A stretch of 64,000 bases of DNA from positions 27,283,818-27,347,817 of the forward strand of contig OZ026604.1 of the NCBI GenBank assembly GCA_964020085.1, given 5' to 3'. Under the pieces are notes generated by a model. It ran no database searches. It was given only the letters and a program-made list of their open reading frames with translations, and had not been told where the DNA came from. Origin of the DNA: Micromussa lordhowensis. Taxonomy: Eukaryota; Cnidaria; Anthozoa; Scleractinia; Lobophylliidae. Below, piece by piece: positions 15,257 to 26,912 of the stretch (the stretch's first letter is position 1; every line of letters starts with the position of its first letter). A program made the position numbers and the translations under genes.

Positions 15257-17379
15257 GTATTGCTAACCTGTAATTTCGGCCGTGGCACTGGGTCCATCTT
15301 TGGACCCCCAGATAACCTCTTGCTTCCTTGCTCTGCATCAATGCCTCTGGTTTGGCCCACATCCTGGTCGTGAACATCAGTTTAAAAAAAAAAACTATTA
15401 TTGGAAAGCAACTTTGGTAACACAAACCTTCCAGTAATGAGAAGTTGCCACATACTACATACATACATACATACTTTATCTGTCATGTAGGTCAGTACAA
15501 GAACGCAGCTAAAAAGCTGATGTGGACCTACAAATTAGAACTGTACACCTGTTGAATTTAAAGGCCTTTGTCCTGCAAGCAACTGTGAGAACTAAAGTTA
15601 TTGGCTCGAGACAAAAATGAGTCATTGTGCATGTTGTTTTTAAAACAGCTTCAATTGGTACAGTACTAATGCATGCAATATGCTACATTTAATTTGCAGA
15701 GTCACATTAATGATCTAACCTGTTGATTCAAATCCTGTGCAACTGCTTTGGAGTCAAACAGCAAGGTCTTCCCCTTGCGATCACAATCTCTGAATACCAG
15801 AATTCTTATCTGATCTTGAGCCAACTGTGGAAATGGCCTTTCCAAAAATAATAAAAAGAAGATTTAACTGTTTGGTTATAAATTAAAAATGTGTAAGTAG
15901 TTTCAAAGTTCTTTTGAACTCTCTGCTAAAATATTATCAAGTTTAAAAATTATTTGAAACAACAGAGAATGCTCGTTTTCATGACAATTATTTCTGTCAT
16001 AACATGTACCGTTACAGTAATATCATTCTTACAATTTCAAAACTCATTCATCTGGGACATCCCAAAAACTGGTTAATTTGCAAAATAATACACTGGACTG
16101 AAACAACAATTTAGAATATGCCAAAGAATAGCTTTGTAGGATCAAAAGTTTAGATCTTAGAACTTTCATAATGTCAGAGGTAAATCAGCAATTACTGTGC
16201 AACTGTGTACTTTTTTGCATCACTTAAGTTGTTTACAGCTTTGTTACTCCAGACAACAGGATGTTTTGGAAATCAAAGTGACTTAAAACAAAAGACGACA
16301 CAAATTGGTGATTATGTCAACATTCTTAAAAACTTCTTAGCCTATTCTGAACCTATCCTTGCTAAGCTACAGGTTATTCTTTATCAAAAGCTAGTCCTAC
16401 AGTTAAATATTCCACAGACATAAGCTTGATTATTATTGTAGATCAATCGACCTTTGTCCTCCACTTGCAGTACAAAAGACGCGCGGTACAGATATGTCAA
16501 AAATTTCTATGGGAGTTGTTGGAAGTCAGGCATGCAGACATAATTCGCTTGCCTAACGTCTGTACGGTTTTTCTGGCATCTTTCAGAGTCGGAGGTATTT
16601 GGATTTCGATCTTGCCCCTTCCCAATTCAAAAGCATAGTAACTGGCTATTTAAATTGGTAATTATACCGTCAATAAAAGCGATATTGCATAGGAAAAATA
16701 CAGTTCAAGTTTGGGTCCCGTGCTCAGATGGATCCCATAAAATACGGTTAACTCGATTAACCGATAACAAAATAAATACAAATGTTGAAGCGACTAGGGT
16801 TTAGCCTTAGAATTTTCATTACAATGACGGAGTAAGAATTTGCATAAACATGTCGTTTTCTCTGACTCATTGATAAATGCTTCTAGAATTGTCTTCACGG
16901 TTCGGGACGATACTTGTTAAACAAAAGTTGATTGACTCGCTGTTTCAAACGGTACAGGAAAATGTCATGTACGCCGCAGTCATCTCGAATTTATACGTCT
17001 GTCGATATTTTAAAATCGCTTTTCGTGGGTTGAAATCAATCGTATAGTATTTACTCTACATACGAATTGTCTCGAATCGACCGCCGGCCCGCAATAAATA
17101 CTTAAACTCAACCAGTGGTTAAAACCGTTAACACTGATATTTCAACTGAAGAACGACTGTCACAGACTGGTAAATTTGTGTCACATTGGCGTTTTATAAC
17201 CTACCTTTTCGTGGCGCAAAACTCGTCTGGCGTTTCACTGCGGTGTACAAATGCAAAACAAATGTTAGCGGTCGTTAAAACGACGAAATGGAGTGTTTGA
17301 GGCACCAAACTTACGCTTCCACATCGCTGTGCTTTTTGCCAGTTTTTCGAGATCCAAAAGAAAATATTTTCGACAACAT
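850..17379 (-). CDS. FNIP: Folliculin-interacting protein (FNIP1/2 family), complete 23-exon gene, 998 aa
   Basis: FNIP proteins bind folliculin at the lysosome to form the FLCN-FNIP RagC/D GTPase-activating complex, which links amino acids to mTORC1; they also bind Hsp90 and AMPK (family knowledge). Exons in transcript order: 17315-17379, 15720-15837, 15268-15363, 14551-14651, 12898-13025, 12299-12397, 11714-11856, 11227-11306, 10977-11100, 8254-8310, 7547-7662, 6646-6763, 6248-6300, 4971-6086, 4248-4283, 3998-4051, 3780-3864, 2857-2918, 2672-2719, 1728-1827, 1541-1591, 1261-1328, 850-928. All have GT/AG ends and the lengths sum to 2997 nt in one frame. Family landmarks: MLSKIFSF start; [11 protein letters not shown] (exon 2); [12 protein letters not shown] (~103-114); [12 protein letters not shown] (~282-293); [10 protein letters not shown] (~389-398); [12 protein letters not shown] (~422-433); ARTVVVGKD (~446-454); MPD-like [38 protein letters not shown]; final LAVASTHSP. 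The start was chosen because the conserved N-terminus begins there; a further in-frame Met lies upstream. Exon 14 carries an unusual Cys-rich insert. A small exon could be missing in intron 4, where vertebrates have PPQLM-type sequence. Vertebrate FNIPs are about 100-170 residues longer. Confidence 0.95.
2186..2328. repeat. Foldback (MITE-like) inverted repeat in FNIP intron 19
   Basis: Two arms of about 65 nt face each other across a 12-nt centre. The inner 45 nt (2205-2249 against 2262-2306) pair with only a few mismatches. The outer parts share a CTTATTAACC/GGTTAATAAG block. The flank to about 2640 holds a CCAATCAGAGCGCG block that recurs near other hairpins in this window. The structure fits a non-autonomous inverted-repeat element; no transposase is present. 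Confidence 0.75.
3035..3345 (+). mobile_element. 5'-truncated non-LTR retrotransposon 3' end in FNIP intron 17
   Basis: The plus strand at about 3040-3138 reads [21 protein letters not shown], then [12 protein letters not shown] and a stop. This is the typical C-terminus of jockey/CR1/L2-type LINE ORF2 proteins (aligned sense: RGA-LWN-LP-IK). About 190 nt of A/T-rich 3' UTR follow, then AATAAA and a (GATTGAT)n tail at about 3318-3342. Only the extreme 3' end was inserted, as is usual for target-primed reverse transcription. Confidence 0.75.
8254..8350 (-). repeat. (GA)n microsatellite forming the polypyrimidine tract of FNIP exon 10
   Basis: A pure GA run of about 20 nt lies at 8331-8350. 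On the coding (minus) strand it reads (TC)n and sits about 20 nt before the CAG acceptor of exon 10 (8254-8310), where the polypyrimidine tract belongs. Length variation here could in principle alter splicing; that is inference. Confidence 0.7.
9060..10860. repeat. Composite repeat with a ~656-bp tandem duplication in FNIP intron 9
   Basis: Two long diverged copies lie head to tail, about 9320-9945 and 9976-10585. They share blocks such as GGTATTACG (9345 and 10001), GTGACAGATAAGATCTTG and TTTGGCTGTTTGATyGAA, offset by 656 bp. Within each copy, a TTTCACTTTCGCT block appears twice, which suggests an older internal duplication. Flanks carry GCGCGG motifs (9070-9100 and near 10840). No open frame of note. 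Confidence 0.7.
11968..12260. repeat. MITE-like foldback element in FNIP intron 6
   Basis: Arms at about 11969-12049 and 12063-12136 are near reverse complements: AAGAAGCCTAAGC with GCTTAGGCTTCTT, GTGTATTACAC with GTGTAATACAC, and AAATGTAGAAAACAC with GTGTTTTCTACATTT. The centre is a short GAGCCGCAGGC loop. After the right arm, a further block ends in CCAATCAGAGCACGCGC, a motif shared with other hairpin elements in the window. No coding capacity. Confidence 0.75.
15090..15262 (+). repeat. Retroposon tail with (ATT)n microsatellite beside an FNIP splice donor
   Basis: A sequence ending ...GGTTAAATAAAGT runs into about 19 copies of ATT at 15199-15257. This resembles a non-LTR retroposon 3' end with a simple-repeat tail. 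The array ends roughly 10 nt from the GT donor of FNIP exon 3 (15268-15363, minus strand). An open frame with a run of Asn through this array is a repeat artefact. Confidence 0.65.
15455..15545 (-). mobile_element. Short non-LTR retroposon 3' tail
   Basis: On the minus strand, a stretch containing a TCAGCTTTTTAGCTGC hairpin is followed by GATAAAGTATG and a (TATG)n tail (15458-15475). This is the usual shape of a heavily truncated LINE or SINE 3' end. Family not identified. Confidence 0.5.
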
Positions 17380-20116
17380 TGGCAGTTCTTTTCGGTCCAA
17401 AACACATCTCCTACACAACACGTACAACGGCACAGGAAAAAAGAAGAAGAAATGGGAGTAGGGATTGGATGTCACATGATGTTCCAAAACACGTTTTGAC
17501 TGCACATGATTGGTAAAAACTTGGCGGGAAAAATTCACTGTCATCTGATTGGTTACGAACTCAACCACATAAAGGTAGTGACAAGCGCGTGACTCACAGC
17601 GTTTCCTCAATTCTTTCCAAACTTGGACATTTTAACACGTTTTGTAACAGATTTACAGACATTTTTAAGTTCTTTCACCGATGGATTTGCTAACGTGGAA
17701 TATCGCGTAAAAAGGACGTAATGGCACGCGTGCTCGTGAGAAGCACGGTCTACTATCCAGCATTCCAGAGTTACTGTTAAATATTTTTAATCAATTCAAA
17801 AATCTCAATGTGATACAATGACTGACCTTATTAATTCTCATGTGCCTGCAAGGTTTTTTTTATTTTAGGTTTTATTGAAAATTGAAGATATCGCATTACC
17901 AATCTTTGCAACGTTTGTCTCAAGAATTTTCAGAGCCAATTTCCATCTCAAAGCTTAATTAATTTGGTTCAAATCTTAGGTGCCTTACAATATGCGGCGG
18001 TTTTGAGGAGGAGAAGAGCGCCCAACTTATAACTATTTTACAAAATGCTCAGAACTGTTTTTCTCTCTTTAATTGTTTGTTGTGTAAGGCGCCAATAAAT
18101 ACTGCGAGATAATTAATAGAGTAGTCAAAGGGACTGCCATGAAACTACAATTTTGGTCAGAATGAAAGAAGAAATAAAACCTCCTCCCCATCTGGGTGGG
18201 GAGAGGCGCTGTGTGAACGCCGACCACTAATAACGGCACCAGGCTACCGCGCCTCCCACAAAATGGGGGAGGGGTGGTCTGAAATTAAATTGTCCAAGAT
18301 TGTTGTTACCATTAAAATAGCGTTTTTCACAAAATCTGCCCCTCAAAATTTCAGAATCAGGCTTTGGCTATCTTAATTTAATTTTATGAAAAATAAAGTA
18401 AAAGTAACTCTCAAAGCAATAATTTTTTAAATGTTTCGCACCTTCAAATTCACAGGGCTCTGGGTATGAACTCATCTCCAGTGCGCTCTCGGTATGCAGT
18501 CCAAAGATGGCGGTTTTCTCTGTGAGTCGTTTTCATATATTTCGTGTGCTGTGGTAGGTGTATGTACTGTTTTATATATCTTTGAGGTAAATTTCTGATC
18601 GAGCAACTTGGCTTAACCTGAAAAACTAGAGGTATGTCTATGTATCGGTCAGTGTAAAACCAGACTGCAGTGCCTAACTAAAAGCAAATACTAATTTTCA
18701 CGTGACGTCATCACTTTCTAAAATTCCACCAAAGTTTTCATCCTCATCAGGTATAAGAGGTGACATATTTATATTTGTTTACAACTTTACAGCTCAATAG
18801 CGTGCTTCGTTTGGAAACCAGAGCATTTTGAATTTCCGGGTTATGGAGGTGCGTGACACAAGGCTACGATCAAATTTGTTGAAAAATATATATTTATCTC
18901 ATGATTTTGAGCCCTGTTAGAAGCTAGAGCATTAGGAAAAGTGCTTATGTAAATACTTGTTTTTTCAGTACTGATAATCAGTCGCCTAGAAAGCCAAAGT
19001 AAGTTCCAGATGTTTACACTATTTTCCGGCCGCCATATTGGTGTACCATGGAGGTACACCAACATGGCGTTTTCATACTGGGCTCTGTAAATTTCTGCGA
19101 AACATTTCGACGAATATCTGAAGTTTGGGGAAACGCACAGGGCTAAAACTTGGAAAAGTGCCTTATTTTTTTATCTTCTATAACATCACAATTTCTAAGC
19201 GTTTCCCACTGGATAGTTTTCGATTTATTTGTTTATTGCGTGACAGTGAAAAGGACCTATTGGCATTTAATTCATCAACAACCATTGCTTAGCAGAATAT
19301 TCAAAGATTCCCCTATTGTCTCGTACAAAAGGGGCAGATCCTTAAAGGATATACTTGCCCGGGCAAAACTTTAACTGGCTATTACACGTGGATGGGAGTT
19401 GTGCAGGATACATCTGCAGGTACCGGAAAGCTTTGTATTTTGGTCACTTGGGATTAGTCTTTATTTGGAGTTGTTTTGTTTCCTGTCTTTTATTTCTTTT
19501 GTTTTATGTAAGCTTACGTAATCTGTGCTCCGGTACCTGCAGAAAGATCCGTTGTGCAGGCCTATCAACCCATTGTTATCACTTTACTGAGTGAGGCGTG
19601 AGTCCTGACGTGACGGGTACGATATCCTTATGACTCGTGCTGTATTATAATATTTTATTTTACCCTCAGTCTGCATTTTATCCCTGGTTTGCAGTCTGCA
19701 GTCTGCATTTTACCCTCAGTCTGCACCAATAACGTTTTTTAGTTTATTTTTACAATATGTTTGATAAGCAGAAAATAGCCTCTGGATACATTTCCTGGAA
19801 TTTGAGGGCCACAGTCAATGAAAACAATTATATTATAAAACTCTCACTTCTAAAACATCTTTACCATTTTTGAGCAGCTGTAAACAGCTAACTTGTTTCC
19901 GCGTGACCAAACGCAAAAAGAAGTTTGTCGTTCAAGGTAGCTCCAAAATGATATTAACTGAACTCCTTAGTTACTAGGGAAAGGATTTTGCTGACGAAAC
20001 TCGATGGATGTCAATGGAAAGAAAAAGGGAAAATTCCAGACTTGTCAAGGCGCCGGGTGGGCGTCATGAAACGTGATAAGATCAGATATTTTTAACTCGG
20101 AATTTTTGATCAAACT
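17380..20116. other. 5' flank of FNIP and intergenic DNA with small hairpin repeats
   Basis: No supported gene. The FNIP promoter should lie at the left edge. A hairpin with a CCCC-ATCTGG-GGGG core lies at 18183-18210 inside a GC-rich patch to 18290. A nearly perfect 39-bp palindrome (CGCCATATTGGTGTACC against its complement) lies at 19031-19069 within what looks like an interspersed element. A tandem CAGTCTGCA patch lies at 19665-19730. Confidence 0.5.
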
Positions 20117-20119
20117 TTA

Positions 20120-22187
20120 GGGGTGGACCATTTGATTTTTGATGGGGGGGGGGGGGGGTTGCAGGATTTTTTGGCTGCTAGATATTTTTTTTTATTGCTC
20201 CAGCCCTGCAGGATTTTTTTTAATCTCCATGGCCTTGCATGATATTTTTTTAATGGAAATTTAAAACACAAATTTTGAAGTTAACTTTACCGTCACCATC
20301 CCCTCAAAATTCACCCTGTTAAAAACCACCTTAACACACAATGCCTTTTGAAGTTTACATCTTACTTTCAAAGAATTTCACCTTTATTCAGTGTACAAAG
20401 AAAAGCATCTCCACTAACCTGCGGCTAGGTGATTTGCCTGTCAGGCTAGTGGACGTTATGATGCATCACTTGCCCACTGAACAAGCGAACGTTTTTTTCT
20501 TTCTAATAATACGTAATGCTACTGAGAAAAGCCTTAAAACTTGCATGTAATGGTTCCAACTTGTCCAAAGGGCAAGCTGGAAATTCCATCTTATTTGCAC
20601 CCTGTTTATTGCTTTTAAAGCAAGAGAGAGGGACTTCAAATAAGGAGAAACTGAAGTCCATGATTAAAGCCCTACATGTAACTGTTCAAATTTGACAAAT
20701 CTGATTGCCTGAAAACTGCAGAATGAGTGCTCTGCGCATGCTCGAAAATTGGCACCAGCCAGGGGTATCAATTCCAGGTGCTGACCAAAAGGGTTGTGTT
20801 CCGTTGAACAAAAGACCAAAACGCCAATTACGAAGGAGAATCGTATTTATTGTAACAATTCAATTTGATCTAACAAATAAAGAAATAATAAAGAAATCAC
20901 GTTGGCACGCGGCCTTACAGGTGTTCAGAAAAAGCAGGAAATCAATGTAACAGAACTTGTGAAACAACTAACAACTTACTTCTTGACTGCCTCCGTAATT
21001 GACTCTGTAACTGGTTAGCAATAACTGAACTGGTTAGCAATAACTGGTGAGCGCACGGACTTGTCCACCTTTGCTGTTTCCGTACAACTGACAACTCTCA
21101 GAATTACGCGACTTTAAACTACTGTATTACGCGACATGCATCATTGCGATACGATTTAAATTCAAACACAGCACGCGCGCAACATTAAAGCACCCTCTGG
21201 AGATGAGAATGTTGCAAATAGCTGTTACAGCTTCACACCTTTAATAAATTTGGCTGGATATGCAGATGTACAGGATGTTGAAGGCAACCTTGTTTATTTA
21301 TAAAGAAAACTTTTAAACTATGTTATTATTTTTAAGGCTCAATTCTTATTCATGGATACAAATATACAGTTTATGCCAGCTTGTGGTTTATTAAAGGCAT
21401 TGTTTATAAATAAACATTTTTCTTATTACAGTTGTCAATAGGTTAGAAAATCAGATTGGTAGTTCACCCCTTTGAATCATCTTTTATATAGGTACATGAT
21501 CTATAAAATTACAATATTTGAATGCCTAAATAAATAAAACAATCATGTTTTAATTTTGTGCTACAGACTGTTTACTATTATTTTCTTGGCTTGAAAATAG
21601 GCAATGAATACAAAAGTATGTTTTATAGAACTCTGCAAAAAAATGCTCTTCGATATATTTAATCATCTTTTGTCTCGTGCACATATCCAGAGTATCAGTT
21701 TCACATTCTTTGTATATTTTGAACCCTGCACCAATTCAATGTGACCTGCCTTTACTCTTGTTTGTTCCATTTCCTTTTCTATAAAGAAAATCTTATTTTC
21801 TACAAAAATACCTGCACGTGACAACTGTTAGGGTGGGAATCTGAATGCATGAATATCTTTGAATCATAATATCCTTCTAGATCAGAGGGTTCACTTTATT
21901 ATAAAAGGAAATCTAATTGATAAATCACGCGTTGTGCTTGCAAAATACCAAATCACCCATCAAAATGTGATGCCCAGTCCTGTATCATGTGACTCACAGC
22001 TATTTTAGGGGCCGTCACGAATCACGCAAAATCCTTTGCCACACCCTGCTTAAGGCTGCTCGATATTTTTTTCCTTCTTAAGGATTCTGCAAGAGATTTT
22101 TTTAAACCAGAAGCATATGCTCGATATTTTTTGGGGGATTTCCACAACCCCCCCCCCCCCCCCATCAAAAATCAAATGGTCCACCCC
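20120..22187. mobile_element. Non-autonomous Harbinger-like DNA transposon, 2068 bp
   Basis: The ends are inverted repeats of about 40 bp. The left starts GGGGTGGACCATTTGATTTT and runs into a G-run at about 20143-20158. The right ends in its complement after a C-run at about 22148-22163. A 3-bp TTA direct repeat flanks both ends (20117-20119 and 22188-22190), as expected for PIF/Harbinger target sites (TWA). Subterminal blocks rich in GATATTTTTTT occur on both sides. No transposase-like frame was recognised, so it is probably a non-autonomous copy. Class assignment rests only on the TIR and TSD. Confidence 0.6.
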
Positions 22188-22190
22188 TTA

Positions 22191-25147
22191 GTTTAAAAAA
22201 AAAGATAAAACGCTTTGGACCTTGAGAGTTTTTTTGTTTTCATTCAAGCGAACATGGTTTTCATTTTAGAAAATGCAGGTTTCATTCAAATTTTGATTTA
22301 TCAGCACCGTGACAAATCATGAAAATGATAAACAAAATGATGGTAATTAGATTTAGTATACGTACATTTACAGTTTTCCACGCAAGGCGATTGTGAAAAG
22401 TTTAAAGTGGACGAAAAATTGGCTGAAATAAACTGTGTTCATTATCTAAAGCACAACAGAAAAACGGTTCGTTTGACGAAAACATAATTTGATCACGTTT
22501 TCATTTTTAATACTTTCTTTACTTGAACAGTTGCTTCTTTCGCAACATGTTACGGCACATTACTGATTAGCTCAATTTCAGTTTCAAAATCTCAACAGAT
22601 GAGCGACTTGATATCTGATCACTGAATTGCCAGCATCTTGAACTTGAGGGAAAAAGTGCATCCAAGCCCATCAAAATAAATTTTAATTTTGTTTGAAAGG
22701 ATCTTTCTTTAATTACTTCAATTTAGGCAGAAAGTAGCCGACCTCTCTGATCGAAGTAGCCGACGCTTTTCGTCGGACATCGGTGCTTATTGAAACCCCT
22801 GCAAATCTATAAATATTAGTTTTTTTTGAAATGCAGCATTTATATGTAAACGACAACAAAAGCTGTATACAGCATACAAAACTGATCTAAAGTTTTAATT
22901 TTTTTAACATTTTTTTTAATGGCACAGTTGGTTCTTGTAATTATTTTGTCAAACGTAAAGTTCACAAACTGAAACGATGTACAAATGTAATTCTGCATAC
23001 CCTATTAAATATCAAGTTTCATCTTGTCCTCATCCTCATCCACGTGAACTACCTAGCTACCCGGGTAACTCTAGCTGCCTTGTAAACATGTCAAAGAATA
23101 AAGGAGGAAATGTGCAAATGCTAGGGTAACCCTCTCTCCTTGTAAGCAGGCCCTGAGAAAACTTTGTGCTGTGTTTGAAGGTAGATATAAACAGTTTTAC
23201 TGTGAAAATTTAATCATCAAGTATATATTTTGCAAGAGAGAGAGCTCAATGGAGGGCACTAAGTGCATGAGCCTCGTCTCCCCTACGGACTGCAGGGAGG
23301 GACGGACAGGCATGGACAGCACAAGCTGGCCATTTTACTTTGAATAATTTTTTGCCTGCCTATTATTGCTAAGAAACTAGTAACAACTATAAAAGAAGGA
23401 ATGATTGTCGATAATTCATGTTAGAGCAATTGACTGGCATGACGATCCACTCTGGGCAATGATTTTTGGTTCCTTTGATGCACCATGATCTGAGTGATCT
23501 TGGATTAGTTGGTGTAGTAAAGAATCATAAAACGTGTTTTTAGATTTGTAATCTTTTCCCAAAGGAATGCACCCATGCAACAAATCACCAGTAATTTAAT
23601 GATGAACTATTAATAAAATAAATTAACTGCTATTTAATGGTATACTTATTTATTTCATTTTATTTATTTATCTTGTATTAAAGGGTCATTTGTCACGATA
23701 AAGTGCGTGCACCATGTTGATTGACACAATTTTTTTAACCAGTAGAAATTGTAATACTATCACGTGCACCACAAATTTACAACAGGTCAGCTTTGAGTGT
23801 CACATGCCGTTTGAAAATCTCTTTATCCTCCTGGTTTTGACCATTTGTTTGTAAAGAATTTAAATCATGTTTATGTTGTGTGATGGCCATGTGCCTTGAA
23901 TACAAGTATGTGCACTTTACTTTCTTCTAACTTGCAAGCCCATCTGCAGCTATAAAGTTTCCAATGTTTGTCCTCCCATCTTTCCTTTGTTTTTTTTCTT
24001 CCTTTTTTTCTTTCAAAACAAGACAACTATGAGGCAAAGGTAGCGTAAGTCTCAAAACACCCTCTCGAGGACTGCCTCCTCCTCAGGGCTTTGATTATTC
24101 ACACTTTATAATAAAAGGCGAGTGCAAAGTGCTTGCAACTGAAGGCAAGTGTGAAGCGCTTAGTGACTGGTTACGAGCAAGAAGCATGAGGGACCACAGG
24201 AAGAAGAAAGAAGAAGAAAGAGAGAGACTGGGAACAAGGCAGCTCTCGAGGACATCTTATTTCTCAATTATTTTTCATATGTTGCCTACAAATTGTTCAT
24301 TTGAGCAGACGCTTTAGTGCATTATGGACACCCACTTTTCAAATCCTGGCTAAAAGCCTGAGCATAACTATGGATTGTTGTTAACTCTGCTGTCAGTCAT
24401 AATTACCATGACAACCAAATGAACAAATTAGCCTCAGAGTTGGCATGCAGTCAAAACGTGCATTAAGTCATTAAACCAATGTGTAAACTACTTTTTCATT
24501 CCCTTCCAAACAGGTTGATGGAAGATTAAAAAGAGATGCCTAGGAAACAGGCGAGTCTTGGTGGTGATTTCAAGTGTTGGTCAGGATTGAGCAACTATTT
24601 GATATGTTAATTAGAATGAAATTTAAAAAAATCTTACAATTTATCTTCTTTTGATATCACTTCTCAGTCAAATTTGTATTCTTTAATAATATTTTATATC
24701 CTTTGGGAACGTAAGTGGTTAAGGCTGGCTATTTGCATCATGTCACCTGATTTGTGTTATAATTATGATCTTTTAACTGAGTGTTCTTAAGACCATTCAA
24801 TTTATAGCAGCACTGTCTTAAAAGCATGGTCTTGATTCATGTACAGAAGAAGGGAATTTTCTGAAAAAAGAATTCATAATGGGCCCATCTGCACATTCAA
24901 AAAAAAAAAATGATGACAAAATTCTGTCATCACCAAATTATACATAACAAATGTGGATGGTTGTCATGCCTGGACAAATGTTGTTAAGGACAGCAGACCA
25001 AGTATTAGACAAAATTTGTTTGGATGAAAATTGGTCAAAATATTAATTATTTGCTTGTTAACACAATTTTATTTCCCTTATCAATAAAGCAAACAAAATT
25101 CAATCTCTAATATAATAAAGCTATTAGACAGTCCTTCCATCAAAGCA
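22191..25147. other. Intergenic, nothing recognised
   Basis: AT-rich DNA with no exon, RNA gene or clear repeat boundary. Small open frames here lack splice context and similarity to any family I know. Confidence 0.5.
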
Positions 25148-25718
25148 ATTCCCTGCTAGCAGAGGTCTCTCACAATGAGGCAAAATGAAACGAGATGAGA
25201 GAGACTTCTGCCGGCTTCTGACGAGTTTCCTATCACACATGCGCTCGTGTTTCATTAACAACCAGTGACGTTTTTGTCACGTATGACCCAACCCCAAAGA
25301 ACCGGTAAACAACAGATAACTCAGCGGCCACTCATACTGCCTGGTAGATTAAAAATTTGCCATAGCCCGTCGGGAGGCACGCATCCTTTAAGGAAACCAA
25401 GTATTACTTTTCTTTGTAGAGACGTTATTTCTTTTATACATTTATCGCCAAGCGTAGAAACAGACGATTTTTTGGCTCGATCAAAGTGAGGAATTTCGAA
25501 ACCCTCAGATCTCATGGAAGACATAATGTCCTGAGGGCTTTATAATTGTCAGCATACAGTCTAACAAGGCACGCGTATTACACATTAAACGAAACCAGTT
25601 TTGAAAACCGGTCAGTTTCGATCAGAAATTTGGTCAGCGGCTTCATCAAACAACTTGTCGGAAGCCGGCAGAGGTCTCTGACCTTCCTCGTCGTGAGAGA
25701 CCTCTGCTAGCAGGGAAT
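25148..25718. mobile_element. 571-bp TIR element with a RecQ-type helicase remnant
   Basis: Perfect 26-bp terminal inverted repeats (ATTCCCTGCTAGCAGAGG..., 25148-25173 against 25693-25718) are followed by a second inverted block, AGAGACTTCTGCCGGCTTC at about 25199 against 25655-25680. Inside, the minus strand from about 25520 reads LGDKCIKEITSLQRKVILGF. After a one-base frame change near 25385 it reads CLPTGYGKFLIYQAV and then a stop. That is the start of a RecQ/DEAD-type helicase domain with its Walker A motif (PTGYGK; the usual S/T is F). No clean target duplication was seen. It is probably a deleted, non-autonomous transposon. Confidence 0.65.
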
Positions 25719-26504
25719 CAAATCGGCAGGGAATAGACATTATTTACTTTTTTATTTATTTTTGTCAACAGCTAACTGACTGACTGACTGATACTTTTTA
25801 GATGTCACTGGTTTGGATTGCAGGGACAAGTCATTGGGCAAAATTTGCCCAACAGAATTGTCCTTGATTTTGTCCAAGATGCAAATCGCAGAGATAGCAA
25901 CTTAAAAAACTTGAAATTCAGATGATCACAAGTTATATCCTCTAAACCGAAAAATTATTTCGAATGTAGAGCTCTGCTTTTGTAACCACAAAATTGCATG
26001 ACAGATTTAAAATACAATTCTCCAAAATCAAAAAAATAATTGACAAAAATAAGTGTGAGAAAATACTTCAAACAGTTTCCTTTGTAACCAAGAGATTTGC
26101 CAACCGCATAGGAGACCAAGAGATTTGATTCAGGTATCCAGGAGACAGTCCTCTGTAATCCAGGATATGTTATGTTGGCAAAAATGAAATCAGCTAAATT
26201 AATCATAACAAAATGCATACTAGCCCTAATTCATTAACTTCCCGAACAACTTTCAATATGGAGCCGTTTTTCCTTGGGACAAGAAAGCTATGATTTAGAG
26301 GGTTTAGCATGATGTTTATTGCAAGATGATACAGTTCTTCCACTTAAAAGTCTTGTCCTTTTTTGATAAAATATGAAGCACAAATACCCCCAATATGTTT
26401 TCACAGCATTCAAAGCCCAGTCAAACATCTCTTGAACGCTTTCAGCCCAGTTCCTCTGATGGCATCACTGGAATTCCAACCCAGATCCTAAGATTAATCG
26501 TATC

Positions 26505-26881
26505 TATAACAAAATTCTTGATCGTGATTGGTTCACCGTGCGCCTATTTGTCACGTAAATAGGCGCACGAGCACGTGGGTGTCCAAGTACAGGTGTCCGA
26601 TTTGAACTTTTTGTAATTGGACACCTGTAATTGTATACCCATGTGATTTTCACGTCAATCACTCGCGCTTTAATGGTTTCCTTAGCAAAGTTTTCTACAG
26701 TTTTCAAACCTAAGGAAAAGCGCTACAGACGTTTGCCCTCAAAAGAAGTTCTCAAAAGACATTTTTAATTTCGAAATTTGTTATAGATGCGATTAATTAG
26801 TGATTGGACGTTGTGTCGCTGGACTTTGTGTTTCAAATCGGCCTCGCGCTTCGCACTCGTCCGATTTTAAAATTACTCGCT

Positions 26882-26912
<31 letters not shown>

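Noticed and set aside
15165..15464. Frame with a run of Asn
   Set aside because: The run is translation of the ATT microsatellite, and the rest overlaps FNIP exon 3 in the wrong frame.
18497..18530. Possible plus-strand first exon (AAGATGGCGGTTTTCTCT then GTGAGT)
   Set aside because: It resembles a YY1-type start followed by a splice donor, but I found no downstream exon on the plus strand, and the surroundings look like an interspersed repeat.
25138..25728. 8-bp target duplication (ATCAAAGC / ATCAAATC) around the 571-bp TIR element
   Set aside because: The match is imperfect and not flush with the TIR ends, so it is not claimed.
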